Source of the DNA: Cymbidium sinense | Lineage: Eukaryota > Streptophyta > Magnoliopsida > Asparagales > Orchidaceae | Direction of reading: 5' to 3' | DNA: 64,000 bases | Assembly (NCBI GenBank): GCA_021442155.1 | Contig: CM038217.1 | Span: forward strand, 145,697,643-145,761,642 | Shown: one piece after another, positions 39,001 to 54,457 of the stretch | How the letters are laid out: each line of letters opens with the position of its first letter | Numbering within the stretch: position 1 is the first letter of the stretch | The notes under the pieces: model-generated | Told to the model about the DNA's origin: nothing | What the model saw: only the letters and a program-made list of their open reading frames with translations | Database searches by the model: none | Program-made: the position numbers and the translations under genes

Positions 39001-42000
39001 CTTGACTTTAGAATTTAGGATTAAAATTTCAATCTTTGTGATTGAAACTTTGTTAATGCATACAATTGAAATGCTCTTTGGACTGTTTTTTTCATCAACC
39101 ACTGGAAACCAACTGAAAATTTTATCCTTTACACGGTTTTTTATCATTAATTTTTTTACTCGTTCTTTTAGGTCAGTATTTTTTAGTTTTTTTTCCCAAT
39201 GTTTATTCTTTCAGGGATAGAGCAAAAACTTTTGATGCTGCTTGTTCAATGATTGACAAATTTTGGCATCAAAAAAGAAAGCGCTCTCGAATTGGCTACT
39301 CTTCAAATGTGCGTGCCAGTGGCTTATACCATCAAGGAGGAAACATTCCTAAGCCTGGGCTTCAAAGTTATGCATCTGGAAGCAGCCTTGAGATTGGGTC
39401 CCAAAGAGAGGAAAAGTCCAAAATTGGAGTACCAAATAGAAGGATTCGAACTTCTCTGCTTGAAGTATGTTTTGTCTTATTGAATTTGCTTCTACTTCAT
39501 GCTAACACAATTTATGCTTGAATCTGTTGTTATTTTGATAATTTATTTTACTTGTTTTGAGATTTTATTGTACTATATATATGCTGTGTCATTCAAGATC
39601 TGTAAGCATGATCAACACTGAACATTACAATTGCATGTCAGCTAAAGTAGCTATCTTTATCCTTTGGCCAATCTGCATTCATTTTTGTAGGTATCCTATC
39701 TTTACACTTTGGGCAGTCTGCATACATTTTCAGAGGTGTTCTGAATCTTTATTATTCATTTGGTTTAGTATACTATGGCTGCAATTTGTTATGATAGTGG
39801 TTCATACTTTCGTGGTGGCTAGGGATTTCTTCATGATTTTTTACTGTACATATTTACAGTTAATTATTTTTATATTGTTGATTGTCAATGACTCAATGCA
39901 ACATTTGTTTTCCCACCTTAACTATTCATCCACACATAATGCATTGTAACGTCTCACAGAAAGAAAAACTGAGCCTGAATCATCATGATATCCACAATTT
40001 TATGACACTAATCATTTAAGAAAGAGATGAGAAACTATTGAATGATGCACATATCTTCATGTTTCACTTATCTTTGTTGAGCATTCTCAGTAATTATTGA
40101 TAGAGATATTATATAAATGTTTTTGGTTTTGTTTAGATGGATGTACAGACTAATGGTACCACAAGAACCTCCAGTCCTTTGGAAAGGGATAAAGAAATGT
40201 TAAAACCCATTAACGGAAGTGCAACACAGTTCGTTGAAAATGATGGAGCATTTTCAGCAGTTTCTGATGGTTGGGAAAGGTCAAAATTGAAGAAGAAGCG
40301 TTCGGTAATAAAATCAGATGCTTTATCAAGTTCAGGACTGTCTAGATCACAAGGAGGAGAACGGGAAGTTAAAAAAGGAATACAACATAAGCTTGGCATC
40401 GATGCCCGAGGAAGAATAAATCATGCACACAGCTTCAGGTACAATATTTTGACTTCCCGTTTTTATATAACTTTCTTTGTTACATGAAAAATTGTTTGAT
40501 TTATTGCATGCTTCTGTTTATTTGGAGTGGGAGATTGGATTGATCAACTGCAGTTGTACAGGCCAGGATCAGATAGTAGTGGTACAATGGTTGGAAATTC
40601 AGACACAAGCCCTCAACAACATGCTCTCAGTTTGCGCTTTAGGAATGAACTAAATAATGCTTCACTTCAGAATGACAAAAGAGATGTACGATTTTGTCCA
40701 GACACTGAAAGTGCCTCCCTTAAAGCTATTACGAAGTAAGATATTGTTTGTGATGAGCTTTCTTCACTATTGATTGTGTACTTTGTCCTTTAGTGACATT
40801 AAATGGACAGTCAGATCATTTCAGGGGAAATAAATTAATATTGTCTTCATCATGTGTGATATTTTTTTAGGGAAAAAACCTTTTACCATGTTACAAATTT
40901 CTGTGTTAGTATTATTCTTAGAAATTGATATATTGTTCCTTGTACGTGATGAAGTATGATCCCATGGATTGCTCACTATTTTGGGTAGCCTACACATTCT
41001 CTGAACCATTGTTTTGAAATAATTTTTTAACTCTAAGATTGGATGTTCAGGCCTACCAGCCGAGAAGATAGGTGTGCTGCAAGTCCGTCATTTTTAAAAT
41101 TTGGCTCTTCCCGTACACGGACCAATCCAGGTTCATTGACAAAAACATCAGCCAACATTCATCGAGTTGTGGGAAATCCTGAGGATATGGAGCTGCCTCA
41201 ACCTACAGAGAAACTCAATGCGCTTGGTGTTAATAATAGGAAAAGAGCAGCTTCTGTTAGGCCATCATCACCTCCTGTAGGACAATGGGCTGTACAAAGG
41301 CCAAAAAAGTTTTCCCGTTCCTCAAGAAAATCAAGTCTGTCCCCCATTGTTTCAAGCCATGACGAGTTAGCTGTATCTGAGGCTGTAGATGAGGCTTCCA
41401 TTCATCATGATAGTTTAGGGGAGGCAAGGCATACATCTTTGAATGCTTACCAACAGTGTAATATGAGAGGGGACAGTTTGGCCTCAGCCTCATTGTCTGA
41501 AAGTGAGGAATCAGGAGTTCAAGAGAACAAGGTAAAATGTAAAGTAAATAAATGCACAGAAATGGAGGATAAATCTGGTCAAATTGTTCAGAAGTCGAAT
41601 CTCATCATTGCATCGAGGAAGAATCGGATGGCTGTTGAGGAGGATGGGAAAGACGGTGATCGTAGGCAACGGAGGATTGGAAGAGGTCTTGCTCCGACAA
41701 GGTCTGGTTTGGCTGCAACAATGGAGAAGTTTGGTGAGGCTGTCACTGCCAAGCAGCAGAGAAGTATCAAACATGGATCTGAAAGGGTTGAAAGGTGATT
41801 ATTTGTCCCATTCAGCATAGTAAACAAGGACTTAATTTAGCATTATTTTTTCAGCCTTAGCTGACACCTTCACTAATAATATTCTTTTTTTTTTCCCAGC
41901 AAGCCAGATCGTCCGCCTGTTAAGAAATTTTCTGAACGTAAAGCTTACACACGTCCAAAGCAATCGATAAACATTTTATCAATGGAGTCATCTGGTACCT

Positions 42001-45000
42001 TTTTATAGCTCAAACTTTAATCACTCCCATCTGCTATAGGGGAACATATTCCATTATAATTTAATGCACTGCGTGTGCATGTTTCTGTGTTTTTTTAATT
42101 CATGCTTTGTGTTTGTACTTTCTGTTATTAGAAGACGCTGCTGATGATCAAGAAGAGCTTCTGACTGCTGCAACTGCTGCTCTTGATACTGGTATTACAC
42201 TACAGTTCATATCACTATTATTTATTTAGTTTTTTTTACAATTTATGGTTTACCTTTAACTTTTTGGACAAAGTATCGCTTATTAAGAAAAACATGATTG
42301 TGGTTTGGTTCAACAATTAGGTTGCCTCCATTGTAATCTTGAGATTATGTTTCTGAATCATGAAAACAGCTTCTTGCTAAAGCATGGGTGCAGCTGTGTA
42401 ACAATACCTTCCCGAGCTCTACAAAAAGTAGAGCCTCGTGTACTCCAGTTTAATGGGTACAACTTTCTGTTTTAACAAAATCATGTATGTGATGTTTTTA
42501 TTTTGCTGATCAGGAAGAGCTTGTTCCAGTTCATTATGGAAGCAATTAGAGCCAGTCTTTAGTTTCATTTCCTCGAAAGACGTAGCTTTCCTGCTTGAAC
42601 AGGTAATAACCGGATACATCGCTGCAGCCTTATTGACCTCTTTTTATTTATGCAGCTATAAGATGTGATGTGATAATTGTGTTCATCCAAACAGATCCAG
42701 CATACCAATGAGTCAGCTGAAAGAACTAATGCTGATGCAGATCATTCTCAGTGCTTAAAGGTATAAATATTCTGCTACTAATAACGTTTCTGATGAAAAT
42801 TATGTTTTTTATATTTAAAATTTTTAATGGTGTTCTAAATTTCATATACTGTTTTTTTTATCATGAATTTCTATTTTCGTACCATGATATTTGTGACTAA
42901 TCATTGGTTCCATGCCGGAGTTTTGGGCGTTAAAGAAGGTGCACATATTAGGTTGTGTATATTGTTTGTACCTTTTTAATTGATCATTTGTTTGATTAAG
43001 CTGGGGACAATTTGTACTGATATCAATAGATATGAGTTGTATGGTTTGAATATAGTGAAAAATATGACCTGAATATAATGAAAAGTGTGCAAGGGCCGTT
43101 GTATCGGCACCCGGGTGCAGTGGATGTATGTGGATAAAAAAATTAGTCTATGAAACTAGAATTAAGTTAGAAATTTGAATATAGGTACTCTTATAAGTAA
43201 ATTAATGAAATTAATAGATATTATGATTAATGAGAAGATAATGTATTCAAGAAACTAAATTGGTTGGGGTGAAGGCTAATGAGATTGATAGTTTAGGTAG
43301 GAGTCAAATTAAAAATTGTATAGATATGATTATAAATAAAAGTTTGAAGGATAATATTATAGTTATTGATAGAATTGAAGATAGAATTATAGCTTTAAAG
43401 ATTGTTAGTGATATTAAGATTATTAATGTTATAAGTGTATATGCTCCACAAGTGAGTTTGAATAAGGTTCAAAAGACAAATTTTGGAATGACTTAGATGG
43501 ATTAATACAAAGAATATATATTTAAGAAAGTGTATTTATTAGAGGAGATTTAAATAGACATATTGGTAGAGTGGTAGAAGATGTTAAAAGCATTCACGGT
43601 GGTTATGATTTTGAAGTGACTAATGAATAAGGTAAGACTGTATTAGATTTTGCTTTAGCTTATGATTTTATAGTTGCTAATATTTTATTTAAGAAAAAAG
43701 ATGAGCATATTATTATCTATAAGAATTGACCTAGTAAAACACAGATTCATTATTTTCTGATAAGAAAAATAGATCGTTTAGATTGTAAAGATTGTAAAGT
43801 CATTTCAGGTGAAAGTTAGGATTAGATGATATTTAAATTACACTAATAAAAATATTTAAAAAAATAAACTACAAGATCTTAGAATTTGAGATATTTTTGA
43901 GAATGCTAATGTAATGTGAGAAAAAAGTAGCAAGCTGCAAAAAATGTGGTAGGAGAATTTAAAAAAATATATATTTTTAATAAAAATAGTTGGTGGTGGA
44001 GTCATAATGTGCAAGAGAAGATAAAAAATAAGAAACTTTGTTATAATACTTATTTTAAATGTAAAAATTCAAAGAATTGGTAAAGATATAAAGTGGCTCG
44101 TAGAGATTCTAAAAAAGTAATATGTGATGTAAAAAAAGTAATTTTTAATGATTTATATAGTAGATTGGATGTTAAAGTGGGTGAAAGATGTATGTATAAG
44201 TTAACCAAATAAAGAGATAGAAGAAATAAACATTTAGTTTAAATGAAATGCATTAAGGATAAAAATTATAAAGTATTTTTCTTAATAGAGTATATGAAAC
44301 ATAGGTGGATGAAATATTATAATAAACTTTTTAATGAAGGTTATGAGAATACGATTGACTTTAGTGATCTTAATGTCCTAAATGAAAATAGAGAAATTTG
44401 ATTTTTATTATCGTATTAGTAAAATTGAAGTTGAAGAGTTTTAAAGAAATTGAAGTGTGGAAAAATAACAGAATATGATGATATTCTAATAGAAGTGTGG
44501 AAATGTTTAGGAGATCAAGGAATTTCTTCGCTTACTATTCTTTTTAATATTATTTTAAAGACTAAAAAGATATCAGTTGAGTGAAGAAAGTGTTTGTTGA
44601 TTTCTATTTTTAAAAATAAAGGTGATGCATAAGATTGTGCAAATTATAGAGGAATTAAGTTAATGTGTCATACATTAAAATTATGGGAGAGTAATTGAGC
44701 ATAGGTTACGATGCGATATAAAAGTTTCTCAAAGCCAGTTTGGTTTCATGTCGGAGGTCTACTATGGATGCTATACATGTGTTGAGAGCTTTGATGGAGA
44801 ATTATAGAAGTAAGGAGGATCTACATATGATATTTGTTGATTTAGAGAAAGCATATGAGAAATTTCTAAGAGAAGTGCTTCGGAGAGTTCTAGAAAAAAA
44901 ATGAGTTAATATTGGCTATATTCAAGTCATTAAAGATATGTATACTAGGGTTGTTACTCGTGTTCAAACACAAGGAGGATTGATGAAATATTTTCTTATT

Positions 45001-48000
45001 TCAATTGGATTACATCAAGGATCGGCTTTAAGTCCATATCTTTTTGCTTTAGTCATTTATAGGAGGATGCACCTTAGTGTATGTTTTTTGCTGATGATAT
45101 TCCTCTTGTTGATAAGAGTAGAGAGGGAGTTCAAGAGAAACTTGAATCATGGAGGTCAATATTAGAGTCTAAATTTCTTTTAAGTAGATCTAAAATTGAA
45201 TATATAGAATGTAATTTTAGTTGTAGATCTAATAGTGGGGTTATGATATTAGGCGATCAAGTTGTTAAGAAGAGTGAATGTTTCATATATCTCGGGTCTA
45301 TTGTTCAAAATGATGGTGAACTATATGGGGATGTTATTAGTAGAATTCAAGTTGAATGCTTGAAATGGAGAAACACATCCGGCTTGTTGTGTGATAGTAA
45401 AGTACCGCTTAGTCTTAAGAAAAAAATTTATAAGATAGTGGTAAGACCTGCAATAATTTATGGTGCAGAATGTTGGCCAAAGAGAGCATAAAATTAAGTT
45501 TGGTGTTGCAGAGATGAGGATGCTTAGGTGGATGAGTGACTTTACTTATAGAGATAAAATGCGAAATGAATATATACGTGATAAAGTTAGAGTAGCTCTA
45601 GTGATAGATAAGATTAGAGAGAGTCGCCTTCAATGGTTTGGCCACATAAAATGTCGGCTATCCGTTGACCCAGTTAGGAGAATAGATGTGTGTTAGATGC
45701 GCCTTATGTTAAAAAAGTTTGGGGTAGACCTAAAAAGACTTGGTTAGGATATATAAAAAATAACTTTAGTTTATTAGAATTTGACACTTAATAGGATACA
45801 ATAGAGAAAAAAGATTTATATAGCCGATCCCATGTAGTGGGATAAAGGTTTGTTGTTGTTTTCAACAGATGTGAGCTCTTTTTCATTTTCAGGTTGATCA
45901 CTTCACAGTGTCAATCAGGACCATTTTGTTTGTATTTGTTTTTTCTTGTTGTCCTTTTTTTATTTGCATAAAGTGGGGACATTTTGTAGTGCTATGAACA
46001 TATATGAGCTCTGTTTCTTTTTCAGGTTGATCATAAGTTCGTCACAATGTCATCAGGACCACTTGTCACTAATACATGGAAAAGCACTGCCTTGTCTAAT
46101 GGATCTAACTCTTACGATTGTGATAGAGATGGGGAATTTACTAAGGAGACAGTGCATACTGATTCTCTTTTAAACGGTGGAATTTCAATTTGCCAAGCAC
46201 TTTTGTCAGCTATTATTGGAGAAGAAGATATGGAAAATATTTGCAGCACTGTTGACCATGGGGAAGGATATTCATATGAGGATTGCTATGCTGCACAGTT
46301 TGAGCTTGGTAAATGCTTGAAATCAGAAGTTCTGAACCTGCAGCTACTTGAGGATAGGCAAGTTGCTAGAAAAACTTCAGATTGTTATAAAGTTGATGCG
46401 AATTGGCTGTTCTGTGATGAAATTTCAACCGAGAGGTCGGGAACTAATGGCATCATGGAAACTTATAATAAATCATTATCAAGCATTCAGCATACCCCAA
46501 GGAAACTGGCGCCAAAGCAGACAGTACCATCCAGCACAGCATGCACTGAATTTCAGTACAACCAAATGAACATCAATGACAGACTTATTCTTGAGCTGAG
46601 TGAAATTGGCCTTTACCCGGAAGTTGAACCTGTGGTAAGTTCTTATTTTGATTTCAGAATATCTCTACTGTTTGTGGAATATCTTGTGTTTCATGCTGTT
46701 GATAAAATTTGCTTCGTTTTTCTCTGATTCTGTTTCATAATTGCCATGGATAGAAACATCTACATAAATCCAATGCTTCACTGTTTGGTGGATTATCTTC
46801 ATGAGGATTACCTGCTCTATCAAAACAGGGTTTAATCCTCTAGACGTGAAGAATATTATTTGTCACTCTGGACTATATACTGTTGAAATGAAGAATCATT
46901 ACTTCTACAAATGGAGCATCATTTTAATTTTCTAGAAGAGTAGGTTCATGAACGACTTATCCGGGCTGTATTCATCTGAGATAGCCTCGTCATATAATTG
47001 TTTCATAATTTTAGTATTCAATAGCTTTTAGTAGCTATAATGCATCACATGGTCACAGTTTTGAGGGAAAGTTGTTACCATGATGGTGCAACTTTCATTA
47101 TCTGAGTGGGAGTCTTTTTTCAGAAGCAAGCAACAAAGAAAAAAAGAATAACATCAAATTCTTATGGTGAATATTCAGTGCTATTTATATTAAAATACAA
47201 TAAAATGATTCTTTAGATGTCATGGAATTAGAGATTGGCTGATTTAGCTGGCATAGAATTAGTAGAAAATAGGACATGAATGCCATTTTGATTGGTTATT
47301 TAAAGATATGAGTGAACCAAATAGTTGGCTTCTTTGATTATTATTAAAAACATTACTGATGCCACTTAACCAAACAAACTTGTTGTAATCACGAAAGTGA
47401 AAGCTTTTTTTTTTTTAACACAATGAAACAAAGAATGCTAGATAGAAAAATTCAGCATAAGAGCAATCTATATCAGTAATTTAGAATTTGGTCTAATTTC
47501 AAAATTGATGAAGCTAGTTGAGGGCAGGAAGAAGAGTGAAGGGGAGGACAAAGAGAAGAGAGTGAGAGGGGGGAAGGAGTGAAATTAAGCCCAATAAGAG
47601 AGGGAAGAATGATGAGGGTTGTTATTTCACTCATTAAAAATTATCTATTTCATTCCCTATAGGGCTTATTTATATGACCGTTAGGCCATACATGACAACA
47701 ATAAAATGTTTAAATACCCCCAAGGGCATCTAAATTTAAGTATCATGTTTAATATCTTCTATTTGATAAGATAAAATATGCTAAAAGACAAAAATCCTAA
47801 ACACAAAAATATGAAACAATTTAATTTTCTAGAATCATTGTCATCAATGTGATAGCAATTGAGTAGCCATAAGATAGCAATTCAGTAAGATTATGGCTAT
47901 TATGTCTGGGTTTAAGGTGTAGTATGTGCTGATGGTGGATTCAAATGATTGGATATGTATCAAAAGTTTGAAAATATCTCTATAGATGACATATTTATTG

Positions 48001-51000
48001 CTTAGAACTTACTCTTCATCTCCTTATATTTAGGGTTGTGAATTTGTTTTGAAGTTCAAAGATCACTTTAAAATCAAATCAGTTTTTTATTCGGATTGAG
48101 TTGATGAACTGATCCATGAGCAAAATATATGGCTAGTTTTTTTTTCCAATTTGATTTTATGCCATATGATGGGCATCACAAGATATTTTTTGTAATATAT
48201 TTATATTAGATAGTAGTTGTGTATACTAATTATTTGATTTTATTTACAATTTTAGCTGCTCATTAGTTGAACCCTTTCTTTGTTATAAAATTCTCTAAGA
48301 TATTGGTTTGAACCACACTTTTTATAATTTTTTTCAATCTCTCACTTTAGTCATTGAGAATTTGACCTGGTTAAGAGTGTAGATGCATTAGATTTTCCTT
48401 ATGTTAAAATAGGTAGAGGTAGACCTAAAAAGACTTGGTTAAGATGTATAAAAAATGACCTTAGTATACTTGAATTAAATGAGAATTTGACACATGATAG
48501 GACACAATGGAGATGAAGGATTGACCCCACTTAGTGGGACAAAGGCTTGTTGTTGTTCTCACTTTAGTCATTGGATCCCTAATGAAGTGTTGAGATTGTT
48601 TCTAGCTTAACTGATTTATGGTTGACATAAGAAAGTTTGAGTGGCCAGGATTTAACTCTAGCTTATCATGTAACCTTCCTGTCAAAACACTAAGCTGTAT
48701 TCCATCATTTCAAAACAATCTCCATTCTCAGTCCTTTTACTCTTAGCTCATGACTTTGATGCTAGTTGTCATGTGACATCGGAATTCATTATCACTCATC
48801 TTCTCTAACTCTAATCTCAATCTTCTTTTTGCACCACTTGGAGCATGCATATCACTCACGTGCTCTGTCTTCAATCTTCTCTAATCATTGTCTTGTTTCT
48901 TTTCTCATTTAGGAATTGAATCTATTTCCTTATTTGCTTGCCTCATTTGGTGAGGCTTGCTATTTTATTCTTTTTTATTTGCATATAGGTAACATTCTAC
49001 AAGAAGTCTTTGTTCATTTTTGGTTGATTGTTGCTTCACACTTGAACTTTTTAGTTGCATTTACCTTTTATGCAAACTTGTTGAAGAGTCATAGACTTTG
49101 CGATTTTTTACTGTTATTATGGATTATAGTCTTATTATGTTTCATTTTGTTGTTATTCATTTTCGTTAAGAAGCTTATGACTAGATTTATTGAAGCCAAG
49201 GATTTGTCAGTGATTCTGCTCATCTTGTGTTGTCACTCTTGTAGTCCTATTTTAGTTAGGTTTCATTTGATTATACTCATACAATTTTTTGTAAGAAGTA
49301 GAATTCAACTCCTATGATTGAGTTTGTAATTTGATAGTTTGTTTTTAGATGAAACGTAAATTTATGGTTGTTTTGAATTTTGAATTTAAAATAAAAAAAT
49401 AATTTAAAATTTTAATTTAGTGTTTGTTCACAATCAAAATTAATTAGCTTGAAATCTAGCCATTTCAATTCAAAGTAGCTTGAATTTGATATTGTTCAAC
49501 TTACGATTTGATTTTTATAAATTGAGCCTATAATGAGTCAAATCGAAATTATATCGATCCATCTGTGATGCTGAAAATGTTATAATAAGTACAAATAAGT
49601 TGATGCTATTGGTAGATGATTAGTGTAAGTTGTTTTTTATTTTTATGAGAATTTAAATGATTTCATGGTTTTTGTTTTGCTTTTTTATTTTTTCTTGATG
49701 ACTGCTATTGTTTTCCAATTCATTTTCACTGTGCATCAAATAATTACTTTGGATTTGTTTTTCTATTTAGTAGATTATTTTTTTCTTATGATGCTCATCG
49801 TGGAACTTTAATCAGTCTTAATTTTTCGTGAGATCAACTTATAAGCATATAGATTTGTGCACCAAAATTATATATCCTGTAGCTGAATAACTGTCGTTAG
49901 ACTTTTTGTACAATTTCAGATTCAGCTAAATAATCTATATGGTATTGGAATTATTTTAATTTAAGAATTTGAGGAAAAATGTTAGTAAAGTACATGAATT
50001 GCCAAATATTGGAAAAAATGGCTTTTTGAACTATTTACTAATATTGGATAATTTATGGTCTTGGTTCTTAATACAACCAAAATGATGTTATCAATGTCAA
50101 AAAAAATCCAAACAGTAATTCAATGATCAATTAAATTTGAAAAAGTAACAGAAAATTAGAATCACACAAAATCACTCGCAATTACAATTTTTTCAGCAAA
50201 ATCAGAGAATTTTGGTGTCAAATTTGTAAAAGAAAATCAAGAGCTCTTGCAAGTTGTTGATAAATTATTTTGAAGAAACTAGATTAGCAATAAAATAAAA
50301 TAAAATAAAAAATTTGGGCCTTATGATGATTCAAGGAGATAGCTTATTTTGGAATTAGAAGTTCCACTTATACTTAAAGGAATCAAATCCAACATGCACA
50401 TATAAGATTGAAATTAGACTTACATCCAAAATGCACATGTGAGATTGAAATTGGTCTAAAAATTATTGAATCTAAAAACTCTATAGTTACATGCTTCAAG
50501 AATCTTTTTATTGATTTTTCATCCCTAAGTTAGTAGATGCAGTTGGCACAAAGGCAATCTAGTTCAGTTCTAGATAAATCTTTAATTCAAACATTAATTT
50601 CATTCAAAATTTATGTCCTTGAAGAAAAGTAGTCAATGGTGGAAGGAAAACTCATATATGAATTATTTAGAAGCCATCCATAATAATGAGATAATAAGAT
50701 TTAAAGATCGTGGTGTCACACCTCGGGTTCAGAAGCTATATGGTGGTACACCCTAGCAATATGAGACTTGATGAAGCTATATGAAAATATGTTTTGTGCT
50801 CACAAAAGAAGATACACATATAATAAAAGTAATGATAAACTGATAATAATAAGAAAAATAACTCATATCTCACTTCATCAATAGAAATTATACAGTTGTC
50901 AAACTGGGAAGTAGAAAAATAATCAATAACAAAATAAAATAATGTCCAACAACAAAATAACTAACATCTAAACAATAAACTGAAATAATCATAAAGAGAA

Positions 51001-54000
51001 ATAATTTTACCCAAACCCAAAAATACATAGAAAGGTAAACTACTACATAAACTTAAATACCAAAGATCCTAATTCTGATAGAAAGCTGGCTCCTGTGGTG
51101 AAGGTCTGCCAACTATATTGACAAAATTTGTTATGAGAAAATTTTATAATAATGAGTTCGACTAATCAAACTCAGCAAATGACTATCATTTATTAAAATA
51201 TAAACAACAAAGGAATGGTTTATGCAACATGAACAAAGGAAAGGTTCAATGATCACAACTAATAGAAATTGAAATCCTCAAAGTTATTATTTTTAAAGTA
51301 AAAATGAATCAATAAACAAAATGTATGTGCTTATGCAGCTTATGTGACTTGTATATTTATGCTCATATGTACATAAAAAGAAAAATCTACAACTAAGCAT
51401 TCTTATGTCAGACTAAATATTATCATGATAGATATGCTCAACTTTGTCTATCTAATGACTCGTCCATTATTTATCACTATTTGTTAATATGCAATTATAA
51501 GTGAATATATGCAAGAATAGTTATTTATGCATATATATAGTTGATTTCCTATGACACCCTCAACAAGGAAAGGTAGGCACCAATCCCGTGGAAATCCAAT
51601 GATTTCTCTAAGGACCCGTCGGCCTTGCTAGCCATTTACAAAGAGTTTAATGCTGACATGTATTCTATATTAATTATATTTTTATTCCACAAATCACCAA
51701 TAAGTGACTATTACTAATATTTAAATAGTATGATCAGCACTGATTGTATACAAATATGTGTTGCAATAATTGAATCTAAATTAAATGTAACATACATAGA
51801 CAACAAATTTTGCAAGTATAAGAATCACTTGAATGTGTAAGAAGCTATGCAACTATAAATCTAGACAAACTTTTAATAAAATTCATTATGAGCATGAAAA
51901 GTAAATGTCTCCTAACATTTACAATAATGAGTAACAAAATCACAATAATGGGACTGCAAACCTACACAATAATTAAGAAATCTAGTTCAAATAACAAGGT
52001 TAACACCCCTAACAACGAAGAATATGTTTATTTATTAATAAATAAAGATTACTAATCTCAAGTTGTATTACTCAAATCTCCACTTCCCCCAAAGTCAAAG
52101 TGGTCACACCAAAAGTGCATTAACTTGAAATTCCTAGGTGATACGAACTTTTGATTAATCATAGGCACTCAACATAGGATAATAAAAGTTAATGCCTATT
52201 AAGATAGATATAACCTATTTTCTTTATGTTACAACACAAATAAATCATAAGTTTCTAAATAACTATTCTCCAAAAAGAGGATTAACACCCATACACAGAG
52301 CTAAAACCTAGATTATTATGTTAATATCATAATATAACATAATATGTATATACTTGAAGGAATAAAACACATATACACATATGGAGGAAATGAGGGATAA
52401 AAGAGCTTACTATTGTCAATAGCCTTAGGTCAAAAGAAGAGGAAGATAAAGAGAAATCTCGGCTAGGGTTTCAAGAGAAGAAGAAGAAGAAGAAGAAGAA
52501 GTGGCGGCTGAAGCTTGTAGACGGAGCGGCTAGTTCTTCGAGAAACAGGAGGGGAAGGAGGCTCGGTTTGAATTGCACGAGAGGAGGGGCTTTGACAACT
52601 TAATAGTTTAGTCTTTTTTTTAGACTAGACCGGTTTGGTCCCTAACACTTGGAATCTTACATTGATGGTAATCCAAAATTGTTAAGATGCACATGGTAGA
52701 AACCATAAGTTGTGTAGAAATATGAATAAAAAAGGAAAATTTAAAATATGAATCATATAAATAGAATTGTAGGAGAGCTACTATAGTACCATATAAATCT
52801 ACCCAAGTTAAAAAATCTGACTAATAAATTTAGCATTTGATATTCATCGAGCAAATCATAATATAAATTTTGCACTTCATACCACAAGTAATCTATGAGT
52901 CATTTTGAACAAGTTTATTACACCAATGCACTAGATATCTTTGGAATCTACTATTAATAGTGGATACAATCTCTTCATCTAAAATTACATTACGAATAAG
53001 ATTTATAAATTTTGTTTTGCACGAGGTTGGATGTGAATTTATAATGATGATATATAAATAGAGAAGAATCTACAAAATTAGTATTTGGTTCATGAATAAG
53101 GTCAAATTAAACAAGCCAATTTTTTTTAGAATTTTTAACTTGTAGCATCAATTCCAATGTGCTAGATGATTTTATATGACAGCTTTTTTGTTTTACTTTT
53201 TAAAGGTTCATATGGAAGTCTTTTGGATTTAAAGCATTATTATTTTATTGCTAGGTTGAAACTTCACATGCTTCATATTCATATTAGTAGAAAGTTCATA
53301 TTTTTCATAAGTATCCATCAGGTTTTGTGAATATCCTCATGAAATTTAATTATGTAAATAATGCAAATAGAATAGAATAATTAATGAAAATGCTAAAAGA
53401 CTAGTATATATCCTTACGGATACTACCAATGACCTATAACTAGTTTTAGAAAATGAGATGATAAAGAAATTAAAAATAGGAAAACCTTCTAAATATGATA
53501 AGGATATCAATTGGTGAGTCATTAAATAACTATTTCTGATAATTATCAATTTTGAATCATATTTGGATATACTTTAGCTAGAGATATATCTCCATATTTT
53601 TTGATTTTTTTGGTCCATAATAAGACATGTCTTAGCTAGTAAGATCTCTTCATATCTTTTCTGATCATATAGACTATATTAAGACATGTCTTAGCTTATT
53701 AGATTTGTCTTTGATTTTTTGGATCATACTTGTATATGTCATTACTAATTAAATCTTTTATATCTTTGGTCTTTTGGGTCATATTAAGGTATTCCTAACT
53801 AGTTAGATCTATGTGGAAAATAACTTCTTCCAAGAAAACTAATTCAAATGACTTATATTGTTTTGATGAGTCGTGAGTATTTGAATTGGCTAGGTATAAG
53901 AATTTTTGAAACTTTTAGTTTATTTTAAGGCATTCATCATTTACGAATTCCCCAAAATGATTGTGCAACCTAACTCTCTTTATAAAATCTTTTTTTAGTG

Positions 54001-54414
54001 AATTAGTATGGCACTAAATCAAGAATCAAGGTGAAAAGAAACACCAAATTAATCTTTCATCATTTGAATATGATCAATGTATAATTTCTCAAGAGTTACA
54101 TTATTAGATTGCTTACTTAATCCATTAACTATATGGGATATGGTTGGTTTACTTTCATATTTATGCGTAGACATGATTATTATTACAGTTTTACGGTTAG
54201 ATATTACTTTATGCTCAGTTTTTGCTCATAAATTTTTAATTTGATTCTTTTATAAGTATGGGCTTAGGTTCATGAAAATAATGGAATGTAGATGCAGATT
54301 AAATTTCAACAACATTATATATTTTCATGAACCTAAGCCCATACTTATAAAAGAATCAAATTAAAAAAAAATGTCAGCAAAAACTGAGCAAAAGATAATA
54401 TCTAACCCTAACAA

Positions 54415-54457
<43 letters not shown>

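Noticed and set aside
42320..42480. Possible extra exon after AATTAG
   Set aside because: The phase from exon 8 could enter it, but the text is an Au-like SINE, and the direct join of exon 8 to 42514 gives the family sequence RACSSSLWKQLEPVF.
48916..49317. 133-codon hydrophobic ORF in intron 11
   Set aside because: T-rich DNA reads as Phe/Leu-rich peptide by chance; no start context, domain or homologous pattern.
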